DNA of 64,000 bases from Sphingomicrobium sediminis (GTDB taxonomy: Bacteria; Pseudomonadota; Alphaproteobacteria; Sphingomonadales; Sphingomonadaceae): NCBI RefSeq assembly GCF_023805295.1, contig NZ_JAMSHT010000001.1, positions 682,001 through 746,000 on the forward strand. The letters run 5' to 3'. A program made the translations under genes and the position numbers. The notes under the pieces are model-generated. The model did no database searches. It had not been told where the DNA came from and worked only from the letters and a program-made list of their open reading frames with translations. Shown one piece after another: positions 30,520 through 41,088 of the stretch; position 1 is the first letter of the stretch, and each line of letters opens with the position of its first letter.

Positions 30520-33273
30520 TCAGACGAGCGCGCCATGGCAATGCTTGTACTTGCGTCCCGAACCACAGGGACACGGCGCATTGCGGCTCGACGGGGGCGT
30601 GAATTCGCCTTCGGGTGCGGCGTCCATCACGGCCTTCGGTGCATCCGGCTGCGGGCTCTGTCGCGGCGGCAGGCTCGAGCGGATCGCACCGGTGGCGGCG
30701 TCGATATCAGCCGTGTTGTCGTCGCCCGACAGCGGGTCGAAATGGCTGGTGATGAAGTCGGGCAGCGCCTGCTCGACCGGCGGCGCCTTCGGCGGCTCGA
30801 CCTGGATCTTGGCCTTCAGCAGCGTCTTGGTCACTTCTTCGCGGATCGTCACCATGAGATGCTCGAACAGCAGGAAGGCCTCCTTCTTATACTCGTCGAT
30901 CGGCTTCTTCTGCGCGTAGGAGCGCAGGTGGACGACCTGGCGAAGGCTGTCGAGCGTCGCGAGATGCTCCTTCCAGTGCGTATCGAGCGCCTGGATGAGG
31001 ACCTGCTTCTCAGCCTGCGCCCAGCGCTCACTCTCGAGATCCTTGAGCTTCTCGTCCATCTTCTCGGAGGCCATCGCGATGAGGCGGTCGATGAAGATTT
31101 CCTGCTCGACCGTATCTTCCTCGATCCACTGTTCGACCGGCGCGTCGATGTCGAGGACGTCCTTGATGCCTTCCTTGAGGCCATCGACGTCCCACTGCTC
31201 GGGGAAGCTACCCGGCGGGGCGTAATGATGGACGAGCGCGTCGACCGTGTCTTCGCGGAATTCCTCGACGATATCGCCGACGGTTTCGGCATCCATGACA
31301 TCGGCGCGCATCTCGTAGATGACCTTGCGCTGGTCGTTCATCACGTCATCGAATTCGACGACCTGCTTGCGGATGTCGTAGTTGCGCGCCTCGACCTTCT
31401 TCTGCGCGGTCTCGATGGCTTTCGAAATCCACGGATGGGTGATCGCCTCACCATCTTTGAGGTTCTTGTTCATCAGCTTGGCAAAGGCCGCCTGCGGACC
31501 GAAGATGCGCAGCAGGTCGTCGTCGAGGCTGAGGTAGAAGCGCGAGACGCCGGGATCGCCCTGGCGACCGGCACGACCGCGCAGCTGGTTGTCGATGCGG
31601 CGGCTTTCGTGACGCTCGGTGGCGAGAATGAACAGGCCGCCATTATCCTTCACCTGCTGGCGTTCGGCCGCGACCTCTTCCTTGATCTTTTCGATCGCCT
31701 TGTCCTTGGCCGGACCGTCTTCCATCTCGCCGAGCTCGTCCTCGATGCGGAATTCGACATTGCCGCCCAGCTGAATGTCGGTGCCGCGGCCCGCCATGTT
31801 GGTGGCGACCGTCACCGCGCCGATGCGGCCGGCCTGCGCGACGATATGCGCTTCCTTTTCGTGGAAGCGGGCGTTGAGGACGCTATGCTCGATCCCGCGC
31901 TTGGCGAGATATTCGGCGAGCATTTCGGACTTTTCGATCGAGACCGTACCAACCAGCACCGGCTGACCGGCGTCCTGGCGTTCCTTGATCTCCTTGGCGA
32001 TGGCGTCGAACTTGTCGCTCATCGTCTTGTAGAATTCGTCTTCCTCGTCGATCCGCTGGATCGGGAGGTTGGTCGGGATCGAGACGACGTTCATGCCGTA
32101 GATGTCGGCAAATTCGGGAGCCTCGGTGAGCGCCGTACCGGTCATGCCCGACAGTTTGGGATACATGCGGAAATAGTTCTGGAAGGTGATCGAGGCGAGC
32201 GTCTGGTTCTCCGGCTCGATCTTCACACCTTCCTTGGCCTCGACCGCCTGGTGCAGGCCGTCGGACCAGCGGCGACCGTCCATCATGCGGCCGGTAAATT
32301 CGTCGATGATCACGACCTTGTCGTCCTTCACGACATAGTCGGTGTCCTTCTTGAACAGGACGTTGGCCTTCAGGGCCTGCTGGACGTGGTGCACGACCTG
32401 CGTGTTGACGACGTCATAGAGGTTGGTGCCCTCGATGAGACCCTCGCGCTCGAGCAGGCGCTCCATCTTCTCGGTACCGTCTTCGGTGAGGACAACGCTG
32501 CGCTGCTTCTCGTCCTTCTCCCAATCCTCTTCCACCAGCGTCTTCACCAGCGCGTCGATGGTGACATAGAGTTCGGACTTGTCCTCGGTGGGACCCGAAA
32601 TGATGAGCGGTGTACGTGCTTCGTCGATGAGGATCGAGTCCACTTCGTCGACGATCGCATAACTGAACGGGCGATGGACCATCTGAGCGCGGCTCATCTT
32701 CATGTTATCGCGAAGATAATCGAAGCCGAGCTCGTTATTGGTCGCGTAAGTGATATCCGCCTTATAGGCCTCGCGGCGATCATGCTCCATCATGTTGGGG
32801 ATGATGACGCCGACGGTCAGGCCTAGGAACTGGTGGACCTGTCCCATCCATTCGGCGTCGCGCTTGGCCAGATAGTCGTTGACGGTGACGACATGGACGC
32901 CCTTGCCGGGAATGGCATTGAGATAGGCCGCCAGCGTCGAGACGAGGGTCTTGCCCTCACCCGTACGCATTTCGGCAATCTCGCCGCGATGCAGCGCGAT
33001 GCCGCCGATCATCTGAACGTCATAGTGACGCTGGCCCAGCGTACGCTTCGCCGCCTCGCGAACCACCGCAAAGGCTTCGGGCAGCAGGTCGTCCAGGCTC
33101 TCGCCAGCCTCGTGGCGGTCGCGGAACTGCTGGGTCATACCCTGCAATTCCTCGTCGCTCATGGCCTCGTAGGTCGGCTCGTGGCCGTTGATCGTGTCGA
33201 CGATCTTGCGCAGCTTGGCGACATAACGGTCGTTGGACGAACCGAAGAGCGATTTGGCGAGGCCGGCAATCAT
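30520..33273 (-). CDS. secA: Protein translocase ATPase SecA
   Basis: Motor of Sec export. 917 residues: N-terminal [15 protein letters not shown], Walker A MRTGEGKT, motif [44 protein letters not shown], and a C-terminal zinc SEC-C motif ([17 protein letters not shown]). Full length. putA follows after 10 bases on the same strand. A trxA terminator hairpin lies upstream. Confidence 0.98.
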   Translation of the reverse strand: MIAGLAKSLFGSSNDRYVAKLRKIVDTINGHEPTYEAMSDEELQGMTQQFRDRHEAGESLDDLLPEAFAVVREAAKRTLGQRHYDVQMIGGIALHRGEIAEMRTGEGKTLVSTLAAYLNAIPGKGVHVVTVNDYLAKRDAEWMGQVHQFLGLTVGVIIPNMMEHDRREAYKADITYATNNELGFDYLRDNMKMSRAQMVHRPFSYAIVDEVDSILIDEARTPLIISGPTEDKSELYVTIDALVKTLVEEDWEKDEKQRSVVLTEDGTEKMERLLEREGLIEGTNLYDVVNTQVVHHVQQALKANVLFKKDTDYVVKDDKVVIIDEFTGRMMDGRRWSDGLHQAVEAKEGVKIEPENQTLASITFQNYFRMYPKLSGMTGTALTEAPEFADIYGMNVVSIPTNLPIQRIDEEDEFYKTMSDKFDAIAKEIKERQDAGQPVLVGTVSIEKSEMLAEYLAKRGIEHSVLNARFHEKEAHIVAQAGRIGAVTVATNMAGRGTDIQLGGNVEFRIEDELGEMEDGPAKDKAIEKIKEEVAAERQQVKDNGGLFILATERHESRRIDNQLRGRAGRQGDPGVSRFYLSLDDDLLRIFGPQAAFAKLMNKNLKDGEAITHPWISKAIETAQKKVEARNYDIRKQVVEFDDVMNDQRKVIYEMRADVMDAETVGDIVEEFREDTVDALVHHYAPPGSFPEQWDVDGLKEGIKDVLDIDAPVEQWIEEDTVEQEIFIDRLIAMASEKMDEKLKDLESERWAQAEKQVLIQALDTHWKEHLATLDSLRQVVHLRSYAQKKPIDEYKKEAFLLFEHLMVTIREEVTKTLLKAKIQVEPPKAPPVEQALPDFITSHFDPLSGDDNTADIDAATGAIRSSLPPRQSPQPDAPKAVMDAAPEGEFTPPSSRNAPCPCGSGRKYKHCHGALV

Positions 33274-33329
33274 GGAGTTTCCCTAGTGTGTTTCGCTGTC
33301 GCGGCAGACTTCACGAACTGGCCGCGATA

Positions 33330-33373
33330 ATAAGAAAAATGGTCGGGCGCGATGTAGGCACGACCCGACCATT
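33330..33373 (-). terminator. Terminator after trxA
   Basis: Perfect 10-bp stem (33338-33347 with 33364-33373), 16-base loop, then on the minus strand a T-rich tail (TTTTTCTT). It lies between the trxA stop and the secA start. Confidence 0.75.
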
Positions 33374-33396
33374 CGTCAATCAAACAAGGCTTGCGC

Positions 33397-33717
33397 TTAG
33401 AGGGCGCTTTCGACCCATTGCTGGATCTGGCCACGCGGCGCGGCGCCCACTTTCTGGGCTACCGCTTCGCCATTCTTGAACAGCACCATGGTCGGAATGC
33501 CGCGCACGCCATAGCGGCCGGGTGTTTCCGGGTTTTCGTCGATATTGATCTTAGCAATCGTCAGCTTCTCGCCCAGCTCTTCCGAAATCTCTTCCAGCGC
33601 CGGCGCGATCATGCGGCACGGACCGCACCATTCCGCCCAGAAATCGACGAGCACGGGCTTGTCGGACTTAAGAACGTCGGCTTCGAAGCTCTGGTCGGTG
33701 ACGGCGGTAGTGGCCAT
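33397..33717 (-). CDS. trxA: Thioredoxin
   Basis: 106-residue disulfide reductase with active site WCGPC (Cys31, Cys34), the cis-Pro loop GIPTMVLF and DFWAEW. Short, so a classic cytosolic thioredoxin. Downstream of addA by 86 bases on the same strand and followed by its own terminator. Confidence 0.97.
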   Translation of the reverse strand: MATTAVTDQSFEADVLKSDKPVLVDFWAEWCGPCRMIAPALEEISEELGEKLTIAKINIDENPETPGRYGVRGIPTMVLFKNGEAVAQKVGAAPRGQIQQWVESAL

Positions 33718-33803
33718 GATGATCAATCTCCAAATTTGTTTGCTTGACCCGCCATATGGGGCGCTCGCCCCCAATGCTCAAGGGATGTCGCTCGCGACGC
33801 GCC

Positions 33804-36800
33804 TCAATCGAGCGTCAGGAGGGTCGGGCCGGCGCTATAAAGAAGATGCGCGCGCACCTTCTTTCCGGGGAAAATGACGGCGAGCGCGTCGGCATAAGCC
33901 TTCATTTGCGCTCGATAGGCGCGCGGGATCTCATCGACGCTCGCAGGGATGTTGAGCCCGGTTTTGTAATCGATCACGTCGACCCCGTCGTCGGTGACCA
34001 GCAGTCGGTCGACCGTCCCCGCGATGACCCGGCCATCTTCGAGCGTCGCAGCAAGCGGTGCCTCGGCGAGCGAGCCCGGTCCGAACAGATGGGCGAACCG
34101 ATCGTCCTCGATCACGCCGAGGGCCGCATCGATGAGGGCTTCTCGTTCAGCAATGTCGACCACTGCGTGACTATGTTCGAGCCATGCATGGGCCCGATCG
34201 CGTCGGTCCGCCGCTTCAACCTGCGGAAGGCGCTCCAGCAAGGCGTGGATCAACGTGCCGCGACGCGCCGCCTGTTGCTGCGATGCGTCCATCGGCGGGA
34301 ATGTCAGTTCATCTTCGCCCTCGATGGCCGACGGGGAAAGCGGGCGCGGCGGGCGCGCTTCCTGCGGCGCCGGGTCACGCAGCCAGGCCGGCAGGTCGGT
34401 CGGCTCGCTCGTCGCACTCGACCTACGTCCTCCAGGCACACGAGACCCTCGCGAAAGGGCAAGGCCTTCCTGTTCCCCTTCCCACGGCGCGGGAATCGAG
34501 ACCGTGTCCTCCATTCCTTCCATGGTCTGGCGCACCTGTGCGTGCCAGCTTTCGTCCGACACCTTGGCGGGTTTGTTGACGCTGCGCGGGCGCGGCATCG
34601 TGCCGGCCACGATCAGGCGATGCTCGGCGCGGGTCATGGCGACGTAAAGCAGTCGCCAATGCTCCTCGCGCTCCTTCGCCTCGATCACCTCCATCTGCTG
34701 CTCGAACGGAGCGGTGAGTTCGTTGCGGCTCTTGCTCGGCCTGATGATCGGCAGGCGCCCCACCGGATCGAGTTCGAATTGCACCGGGCCATAGACCCCG
34801 CCCTGGTCCGGGTCCCAGGTCGCGTCGCCAAGGATGACAACGGGCGCCTCCAGCCCCTTAGAGCCGTGCACGGTCATGACGCGCACCTGGTCGCCTACCC
34901 CTGCAGACTCACGTTTAATCTCGGTATCATCGCTCGACATGCGGTCGAGGAAGGCGTCGAGCGAGGCCGTCTCGCGCGCTTCGAAATCTAGTGCCTGCCC
35001 GAGCAATTCGTCGATCGGATCGCGCGCCTCCTCGCCGAGGCGTTTCATCAGCTTGCGCCGCCCATCGAGCGGACCGGACAGGATGGTCTCCAGGAAAATT
35101 GCAGGCCCGACATAATCCGCCATCGCCAGCATGCGCGACAGACCTTCGACAGCCGTCCTGGCATCCTCTCCATCATCCCGGCGAAGGGCGTCCCACAACG
35201 TCCCCTCGCGTCCGATTGCCAGCTCCTGCAGTCGCTCCTGCGACCATCCGAACAGCGGCCCGACCAGCAAGCAGGCAAGCGAGAGGTCATCACGGGGTTG
35301 GCTGGCAAACCGCATGGCTGCGAGCAGGTCCTGGACCGCCAGAGGTCGCGCGAGAAAGAGACGGTCGATGCCTGCAACCGGTACACCTGCCGCGAAAAGC
35401 CGAGCGACGATCAACGAGGCAAGCTCGCTGCGTCGCCGAAGGAGGATCATGATATCGCCGGGCTGGACGCCCTCCTCATCGACCATCTTCTTGACCGCAT
35501 CGGCCATGGCCCCGGCGAAGGCGCGGTCCCGCTTGTCGGTCCAATTCTCCTCGCCGCCAACCGCGTCTTCGTCATCTTCTTCCAGCACGAATGGCGGCCA
35601 CAATTCGACGCGGCTTCTCACGTCCTCCATGCGGTCGCTGACGCGATGCGGTGCCGGCATGTCGGCAAGGCCCATCGTCTCGGGCCGGATATGCGCAATC
35701 GTCGCATTCACGAGATCGAGAATGGCGGGCGCAGAGCGGAAGCTCGTCCCGACCTGCAATTCCTCGAAGGCCAGCGGATCATCGTTCTCGTTGGCCGCCG
35801 CGATATTTGCATCGGCAAGCTCTTTGAACCGCGCGCGGGCTGCATCGAATTGCTGCGGGTCGGAGCCTTGGAAGCCATAGATGGCCTGCTTGAAATCGCC
35901 GACCATGAAGAGCGTGCGAAAGCGCTCCTCGACCTCGCTGTCACCGGTGAAATATTCGTCCACCAGCGCCTGGATGATCGCCCATTGGTCGGCATTGGTA
36001 TCCTGCGCCTCATCGACGAGGACATGATCGATCCGCTGGTCGAGCTTGAAGCGAACCCATTCGCCAATGCCTGGCTGATCGAGCAGTCGAAGCGTCCAGT
36101 CGATCAAATCGGAAAAGTCGGCAAGCCCGCGCGCCCGCTTTGCCTGCGCGTAAGCGGAAACGAAACGCGAAGCCGCGCGAAGGCTCGCCCCGGCATCGCG
36201 CGTCCATTCCAGCACAGGACCCAGACGCACGAGCGGCAACCACCATTCGCGGAATTGCTCGGCGTCGGCGGGATAGTGTTCGTCCTTGGGACCGTTCTTG
36301 GCGAGATTGCCTTCGCCAGTGACGATGCCGGACGCAAGCTTGGGCAACAACGCGACCCGCTTTGCAGCCGATGCCTCACTGAACTCCCGCAGCCGCGCCG
36401 CCGCCGCCGCACCTGTTTTTGTCGCCCAGCCCTCGTGCGCCGCGATCATCCGGTCGAACAGGCCGCCATCGATCTGCGCAATCCGCTGCGCCAGAATGGC
36501 GTCGGGATCGCCGGTTTCCGGCAAGTCCGCAAGGGCACGAAGCCAACGTTCCGGGTCACCTTCTAGAGCCAGTTTCTCGAATGCCCGCGCATGCCCTGCC
36601 GCACTGCGCAGATACCCGGTCGCCGCATCCTGACCCATGCGCAGGCTCATCGTTGCGAGATCGTCGAGGAACTGGCGATCCTCGGGACGGGGCGAAGTCT
36701 CTGCGCTCGCGGCCAGATCGGCGAGGACCTGTTCTGCAAGTTCGTCCGCGGCCTGATCGTCGATGGCCTCAAAGCCGGGCGCAATGCCGGCTTCGGCGGG

Positions 36801-37208
36801 AAAGGATGCGAGCAGGCTCTGCGAGAAAGCGTGGATCGTCTGGATGCGCAGGCCGCCCGGGGTATCGAGCAATTCGGCGAACAGCCGACGCGCCCGCGCC
36901 TGCGTATCGGCATCGGTCGGCTCGTTGAGGGCGGCAAGATCGGCACGCAACTTCTGTTCGTCGAGGCGCACCCAATCGGCGAGCCGCGAGGAAATGCGTT
37001 CAGCCATCTCTGCGGCGGCCGCCTTGGTGAAGGTCAGGCACAGGATGGCGCCGGGCGACACGCCGCGCAGCAATAGCCGCAGCACGCGCGATGTCAGCAC
37101 ATGCGTTTTCCCGGTCCCGGCAGAGGCCGACAATGCAGCATGGCCCGACGGGTTGGAGGCCCGGTCTTGCGTGCCCATCAACGGGTGGAGGCGATCGATC
37201 CCGCTCAT
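33804..37208 (-). CDS. addA: Double-strand break repair helicase-nuclease AddA
   Basis: 1134 residues. UvrD-like helicase: Walker A SASAGTGKTHVL near residue 26, DEAQDTNADQW, GDFKQAIYGFQGSDP, VHGSKGLEAPVV, and a C-terminal nuclease with TVDRLL and DVIDYKTG. Partner of AddB, processing double-strand ends for RecA. ATG at 37208; a second Met ten codons in is possible. addB lies upstream, separated by a short region that carries a small gene on the opposite strand. Confidence 0.95.
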   Translation of the reverse strand: MSGIDRLHPLMGTQDRASNPSGHAALSASAGTGKTHVLTSRVLRLLLRGVSPGAILCLTFTKAAAAEMAERISSRLADWVRLDEQKLRADLAALNEPTDADTQARARRLFAELLDTPGGLRIQTIHAFSQSLLASFPAEAGIAPGFEAIDDQAADELAEQVLADLAASAETSPRPEDRQFLDDLATMSLRMGQDAATGYLRSAAGHARAFEKLALEGDPERWLRALADLPETGDPDAILAQRIAQIDGGLFDRMIAAHEGWATKTGAAAAARLREFSEASAAKRVALLPKLASGIVTGEGNLAKNGPKDEHYPADAEQFREWWLPLVRLGPVLEWTRDAGASLRAASRFVSAYAQAKRARGLADFSDLIDWTLRLLDQPGIGEWVRFKLDQRIDHVLVDEAQDTNADQWAIIQALVDEYFTGDSEVEERFRTLFMVGDFKQAIYGFQGSDPQQFDAARARFKELADANIAAANENDDPLAFEELQVGTSFRSAPAILDLVNATIAHIRPETMGLADMPAPHRVSDRMEDVRSRVELWPPFVLEEDDEDAVGGEENWTDKRDRAFAGAMADAVKKMVDEEGVQPGDIMILLRRRSELASLIVARLFAAGVPVAGIDRLFLARPLAVQDLLAAMRFASQPRDDLSLACLLVGPLFGWSQERLQELAIGREGTLWDALRRDDGEDARTAVEGLSRMLAMADYVGPAIFLETILSGPLDGRRKLMKRLGEEARDPIDELLGQALDFEARETASLDAFLDRMSSDDTEIKRESAGVGDQVRVMTVHGSKGLEAPVVILGDATWDPDQGGVYGPVQFELDPVGRLPIIRPSKSRNELTAPFEQQMEVIEAKEREEHWRLLYVAMTRAEHRLIVAGTMPRPRSVNKPAKVSDESWHAQVRQTMEGMEDTVSIPAPWEGEQEGLALSRGSRVPGGRRSSATSEPTDLPAWLRDPAPQEARPPRPLSPSAIEGEDELTFPPMDASQQQAARRGTLIHALLERLPQVEAADRRDRAHAWLEHSHAVVDIAEREALIDAALGVIEDDRFAHLFGPGSLAEAPLAATLEDGRVIAGTVDRLLVTDDGVDVIDYKTGLNIPASVDEIPRAYRAQMKAYADALAVIFPGKKVRAHLLYSAGPTLLTLD

Positions 37209-37267
37209 GCCCGCACCTCGCCGCTTTGCCCCTTTGCAACCACCGATCCCGCGCCTACATGGCCTCC

Positions 37268-37414
37268 ATGAGCGAGAAAAAGACCGACGCAGAGTCGAAG
37301 CAGAAGCGTGACAAAGCCATCAAGAAAGCCGGCGTTGCCGTCGGCATAGGCTCGGCCGCCATCGTGGCCGCGCTCCTCTATGCCAATCGCCGCAAGAAGG
37401 GCCCCAAGGCGTAG
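37268..37414 (+). CDS. Tiny single-pass membrane protein
   Basis: 48 residues (MSEKKTDAESKQKRDKAIKK, then a hydrophobic segment AVGIGSAAIVAALLYA and a basic tail NRRKKGPKA). The layout, charged N-terminus plus one glycine-rich membrane helix plus Arg/Lys tail, resembles the two small proteins at 48.3-48.9 kb. It is encoded on the plus strand in the gap between addB and addA, opposite to both. No family or function recognised; coding status rests on the plausible protein alone. Confidence 0.5.
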   Translation: MSEKKTDAESKQKRDKAIKKAGVAVGIGSAAIVAALLYANRRKKGPKA

Positions 37415-37421
37415 GTCGAGC

Positions 37422-40343
37422 TCAGGCGCCGCGGCCATACCATTCCTCCAGGCGCATCAATTGGTCATAGTCCCGATACGGGGCGTAAGCGGGGTTGAGC
37501 TTCGCCGTGAACGGTTCGTAGCCAGCGAGATAGTCGGCCACGAGCCGCTTGAGATGTGCATCGGTTTCCGCGAGATAGTCTTGGACGTCGCCTTCGTTGG
37601 CCGCAAGCCGCGAGCCGAACGTGCCGCGTTCCTTTGCCAGCTTCCAATATTCCAGCGCTGCAGGGGTGCCCTGCCCGGTCTCGAAGCCCCCTGCCTCGGC
37701 GATCAGGCCCAACAGTCCCAGCTGTAGCGCGAAACCCGCTTTCAATGCGTCGCGTTTGGGTGAGCCACCGGTTTTGTAGTCGATGATTGCGGGCGAGCCG
37801 TTGGCACATCGATCGATGCGATCCGCAATGCCGTACAATGTCACCCCGTGCAGCACCGCCTCGCCCTTGAGTTCGGTCGCGGCAGGCACGCGATTTGCTG
37901 CAATGTCTGCCGCGATTTGCTGCGCAACATATTCGGCCCCTTCACGCAAACGCGGGCCCCATAGAGCACGCAGCATCGGGTGGATCGCATCGTCGGCCAA
38001 CATCCTTTCGAGGCGCGGCATGATGGTGTCCGGATCGGGCCCATCCTGCTTGAACCATTCATCGAACAGGTCATGGACGCGATTGCCCTGCCAGGCCGCA
38101 ATCTGGCGGCTCTCGACCGGATCGAGGGCACGCAGGCCCAGGATGCGTTGCGCATAGAAAGCGTAGGGATCGGCACGCAGTTTCTCGACTGCCGTGACGG
38201 GCAGCTTGCGCGGTCGGTGCTCGGCCGGGACCAGCGGCATGGGTCGCTTGACGGGTTCGTGGGTGCCGGGACGGTCGATAGCCTGGGCCAATTCGACCAG
38301 TTCGTCATCGCGTGGCAGGCCGGCACTCATCGCTTCGAGCCGTAGAAGGAAACGCGAGGCAATGGTCGGCGCCGACCGATCGCGCACGGCCCGCGTCAGC
38401 AGCACCTCGGGCGCCCCCAGCGTACTCATGAAATCATGACCGGCAAGGCCGATGCGATAATCCAGCCCGGGAAGACCGAGAATGCGGCGCAGGCGTGGCG
38501 CCAGCCATGGGTCGGTACCGCTATCGGCAGGCCAAACACCTTCGTTCAGGCCGCCCAGTATCATCACGTCCGACTGCAGCAAGCGCGCTTCGAGCAAACC
38601 GAGTATCTGGATGCGGGGATGGCCTTGATAGGGCGGCCGCACACGCGCGCCCGACATCAAGGCACGAATGCCCGCAAGCTGCTCATTCTTCGCCAGAACA
38701 AGCTGGTCGCTGCCTGCCGTATTCTCGATGCGCTCGATCCAGACCGACAATTCGCGCCCGGCCGCACCCTGCCAGAGACGGTCGCCCGCAAGCACATGCC
38801 CCGCTTCGCGAAGCGCCCCGGCAATTTCGCTGATGCTCCTCGCGCCGCGCAGCAAATCGATTGCCTGTTCGACGGGCGGACGCAATCGGCCCCACGCCTC
38901 GCGGTCGGCATCGCTACGCAACATTGTCTCGATGCCGTCCAGGCCCGCAGGCGGGCGCGGGCCGCGAAGCGCGAGGTCGAGCCGCCTGACATCGCGGAGC
39001 CAGTCGCCGCGCGCCGGCCCATCGCCACCGACTAGCGGATGCTTGAGCAGCGACAGGAGCGTGATTGGGCTCACATCCTCTTCGGCCAAGGACATGAGAT
39101 GCTGCAACAGGATGGCAGGCGTGGTTTGCTCGAGCGGATCGCCGGCACTGTCATCGGCATCCACTTTCCAGCGCTTCAGGATCGCGCTCACCCGGCGCGC
39201 CAACATGCGGTCCGGAGTCACCAGAGCTGCGGTCTTGCCCGGCGTTTCTAAAACCTCGCGCAAGCGAATGGCGATGCCCATCGCCTCGCTAGCCGGATCG
39301 GGGAAGATGGCGGCCTTCACACCCTGACCCAAGCGCCGGTCGATGGCTTCAAGTTGCTGCCACTTGTCTGTGAAGCGCGCAGCAGCAAGCGCGTTGGTGA
39401 CGGCACGGCTGCGCTCGGGCGCTGACGCAGCTTCACCACGCCGATGCCATTCGCGGACTTCCCCGCGTCCCACCTTCATGCGGTCGAGGAGCAATCGGAG
39501 ATGATATTGCGGATGCGCCAGCATCGTTGTGGAAGGCACACTCACACCATCCTCGCGATCCTTGGGCTTGAGCGCCGCCCATTCCTCTTCCGGCATGTCG
39601 CGTTCACGTGCCAGCGCGGGCAGCACGATCATGCCGTCGGGCAACCGAGCAATCGTGCCGAGGAGTATTGCGACAGCAGGTGCCGTGGTCGTGATACCTG
39701 CGGCGACCACATAACCGGTCGGCGGCGATGCCTTCCAGCGATCGCTTAGGGCGCCCAGCAGGCGATTACGACGCTCGGCCAGGTCGATCCGCCCGCGTTC
39801 AGCCAGCAATTCAGGCCAGGCATCGACGATCAGCCCGAGTTTCTCGAACAGGCGCTGCCAGTGCGCTTCCAACTGCTGGCTCTCTTGGCGGAGCGCCAAG
39901 AGCTCGCGAGGGCTAACCTGCTCCACCGTTAGCTGGTCAAGCGTGCGCGCGAGGTCGGCGGCCTCCTTCAATGCAGCGACGGTCCCCTCCTCGCGCCCCC
40001 GCGACAGGATGGACGCCAGCAGGAACAAGCGCTCTTCGGGATCGATTGCCGGTGGCACTGGATCGCCGTCCAGCGGGTCCAACGCAGTGCCGAGCCGATC
40101 GCCCAATTCCGGGTCGCCGATGGGCACGAGGCGGGGCAGCAGTGTCCCTTCGCCTGCTGCCCGGACGAAGGCGTCGCGCAAACTGCGCGCTGCACGATTG
40201 GTCGGTACCAGCACCGCGCCGCGCGCCAATGACATGGGATCATGCCCATGCTTGGCAATCAGCCCGGCGGCGAGCGCATCGACGAAGCTGCGATGTGGAG
40301 GGATTGAGAAGACGGCGGGATCGCCCGCTTCATCTCTACTCAT
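37422..40343 (-). CDS. addB: Double-strand break repair protein AddB
   Basis: 973 residues, alphaproteobacterial AddB type: N-terminal helicase-like remnant (RGAVLVPTNRAARSLRDAF), middle GGLNEGVWP, C-terminal nuclease with GIADRIDR and IDYKTGGSPKRDA. No intact Walker A is seen. The start ATG overlaps the murU stop by 8 bases. Works with AddA encoded 200 bases downstream. Confidence 0.93.
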   Translation of the reverse strand: MSRDEAGDPAVFSIPPHRSFVDALAAGLIAKHGHDPMSLARGAVLVPTNRAARSLRDAFVRAAGEGTLLPRLVPIGDPELGDRLGTALDPLDGDPVPPAIDPEERLFLLASILSRGREEGTVAALKEAADLARTLDQLTVEQVSPRELLALRQESQQLEAHWQRLFEKLGLIVDAWPELLAERGRIDLAERRNRLLGALSDRWKASPPTGYVVAAGITTTAPAVAILLGTIARLPDGMIVLPALARERDMPEEEWAALKPKDREDGVSVPSTTMLAHPQYHLRLLLDRMKVGRGEVREWHRRGEAASAPERSRAVTNALAAARFTDKWQQLEAIDRRLGQGVKAAIFPDPASEAMGIAIRLREVLETPGKTAALVTPDRMLARRVSAILKRWKVDADDSAGDPLEQTTPAILLQHLMSLAEEDVSPITLLSLLKHPLVGGDGPARGDWLRDVRRLDLALRGPRPPAGLDGIETMLRSDADREAWGRLRPPVEQAIDLLRGARSISEIAGALREAGHVLAGDRLWQGAAGRELSVWIERIENTAGSDQLVLAKNEQLAGIRALMSGARVRPPYQGHPRIQILGLLEARLLQSDVMILGGLNEGVWPADSGTDPWLAPRLRRILGLPGLDYRIGLAGHDFMSTLGAPEVLLTRAVRDRSAPTIASRFLLRLEAMSAGLPRDDELVELAQAIDRPGTHEPVKRPMPLVPAEHRPRKLPVTAVEKLRADPYAFYAQRILGLRALDPVESRQIAAWQGNRVHDLFDEWFKQDGPDPDTIMPRLERMLADDAIHPMLRALWGPRLREGAEYVAQQIAADIAANRVPAATELKGEAVLHGVTLYGIADRIDRCANGSPAIIDYKTGGSPKRDALKAGFALQLGLLGLIAEAGGFETGQGTPAALEYWKLAKERGTFGSRLAANEGDVQDYLAETDAHLKRLVADYLAGYEPFTAKLNPAYAPYRDYDQLMRLEEWYGRGA

Positions 40344-41088
40344 CGAGCAATAGGATCTCGGTCTGCGTGATGGCTCGCGGCGTCCCGACATCGAACCAGA
40401 GGCCCTGATGCACGGCCCCGAACAGGCGCCCTTCCTCGATCGCACGGTCCCACAGGATATTGGTCGAGAAGGCACCATCCGGCGCATCGCGCAGCAGGCG
40501 TTTCGACATGATCTGGATACCGGTGAACACGTAGGGCGCGATCTTGCACCGCGCACGGCGCGAAACACGGCCTTCACGGTCCAAATGAAAGTCGCCCGCC
40601 CCATTATGATTATGCGCTCGTGCATGCGGCACCAGCAGGAGCAGCGCATCCATCCGCTCATCATCCCAATGGCTGGCGAGCAGCGCCAGACTATCGCACG
40701 GCCCATCGACCCAGAAATTGTCGCTGTTCAACGCGAGAAAGGGATCGGCGTCGATCATCGGGAGCGCCTGCTTGAGGCCGCCACCGGTTTCCAGTAATTC
40801 GCGTCGTTCGTCGGACACCTTGATGTCGAGGCCTTCGACGGTGTCGAGATGGCCCTCCAGTGCATCGGCGAGATAGTGCACGTTGACAACCACCTGCTCG
40901 ACACCCGCAGCACGCAAGCGGTCGAGGACATGGTCGATGAGCGGCTTTCCGGCCAGTTCGACCAGGGGTTTTGGGCGTGTCGCGGTCAGCGGGCGCATGC
41001 GTTTGCCAAGGCCGGCAGCCATGACCATCGCGGTCTTTGGAATGGCAGCCTCGACCGCTGGACGGATGGACAGGGCCTGCCGGTTCAT
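40336..41088 (-). CDS. murU: N-acetylmuramate-1-phosphate uridylyltransferase-like
   Basis: 250-residue nucleotidyltransferase with MAAGLGKRMRPLT, the RPKPLVELAGKPLIDH substrate site, ALNSDNFW and WFDVGTP. In the AmgK-MurU bypass it converts MurNAc-1-phosphate and UTP to UDP-MurNAc, avoiding the fosfomycin-sensitive route. The ATG overlaps the amgK stop (ATGA), which strongly supports the pair. From sequence alone another sugar-1-phosphate substrate cannot be excluded. Confidence 0.85.
   Translation of the reverse strand: MNRQALSIRPAVEAAIPKTAMVMAAGLGKRMRPLTATRPKPLVELAGKPLIDHVLDRLRAAGVEQVVVNVHYLADALEGHLDTVEGLDIKVSDERRELLETGGGLKQALPMIDADPFLALNSDNFWVDGPCDSLALLASHWDDERMDALLLLVPHARAHNHNGAGDFHLDREGRVSRRARCKIAPYVFTGIQIMSKRLLRDAPDGAFSTNILWDRAIEEGRLFGAVHQGLWFDVGTPRAITQTEILLLDE

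Noticed and set aside
30478..32826. 782-residue open frame opposite secA
   Set aside because: Same effect: a long frame without stops opposite a conserved gene, with no recognisable domain.
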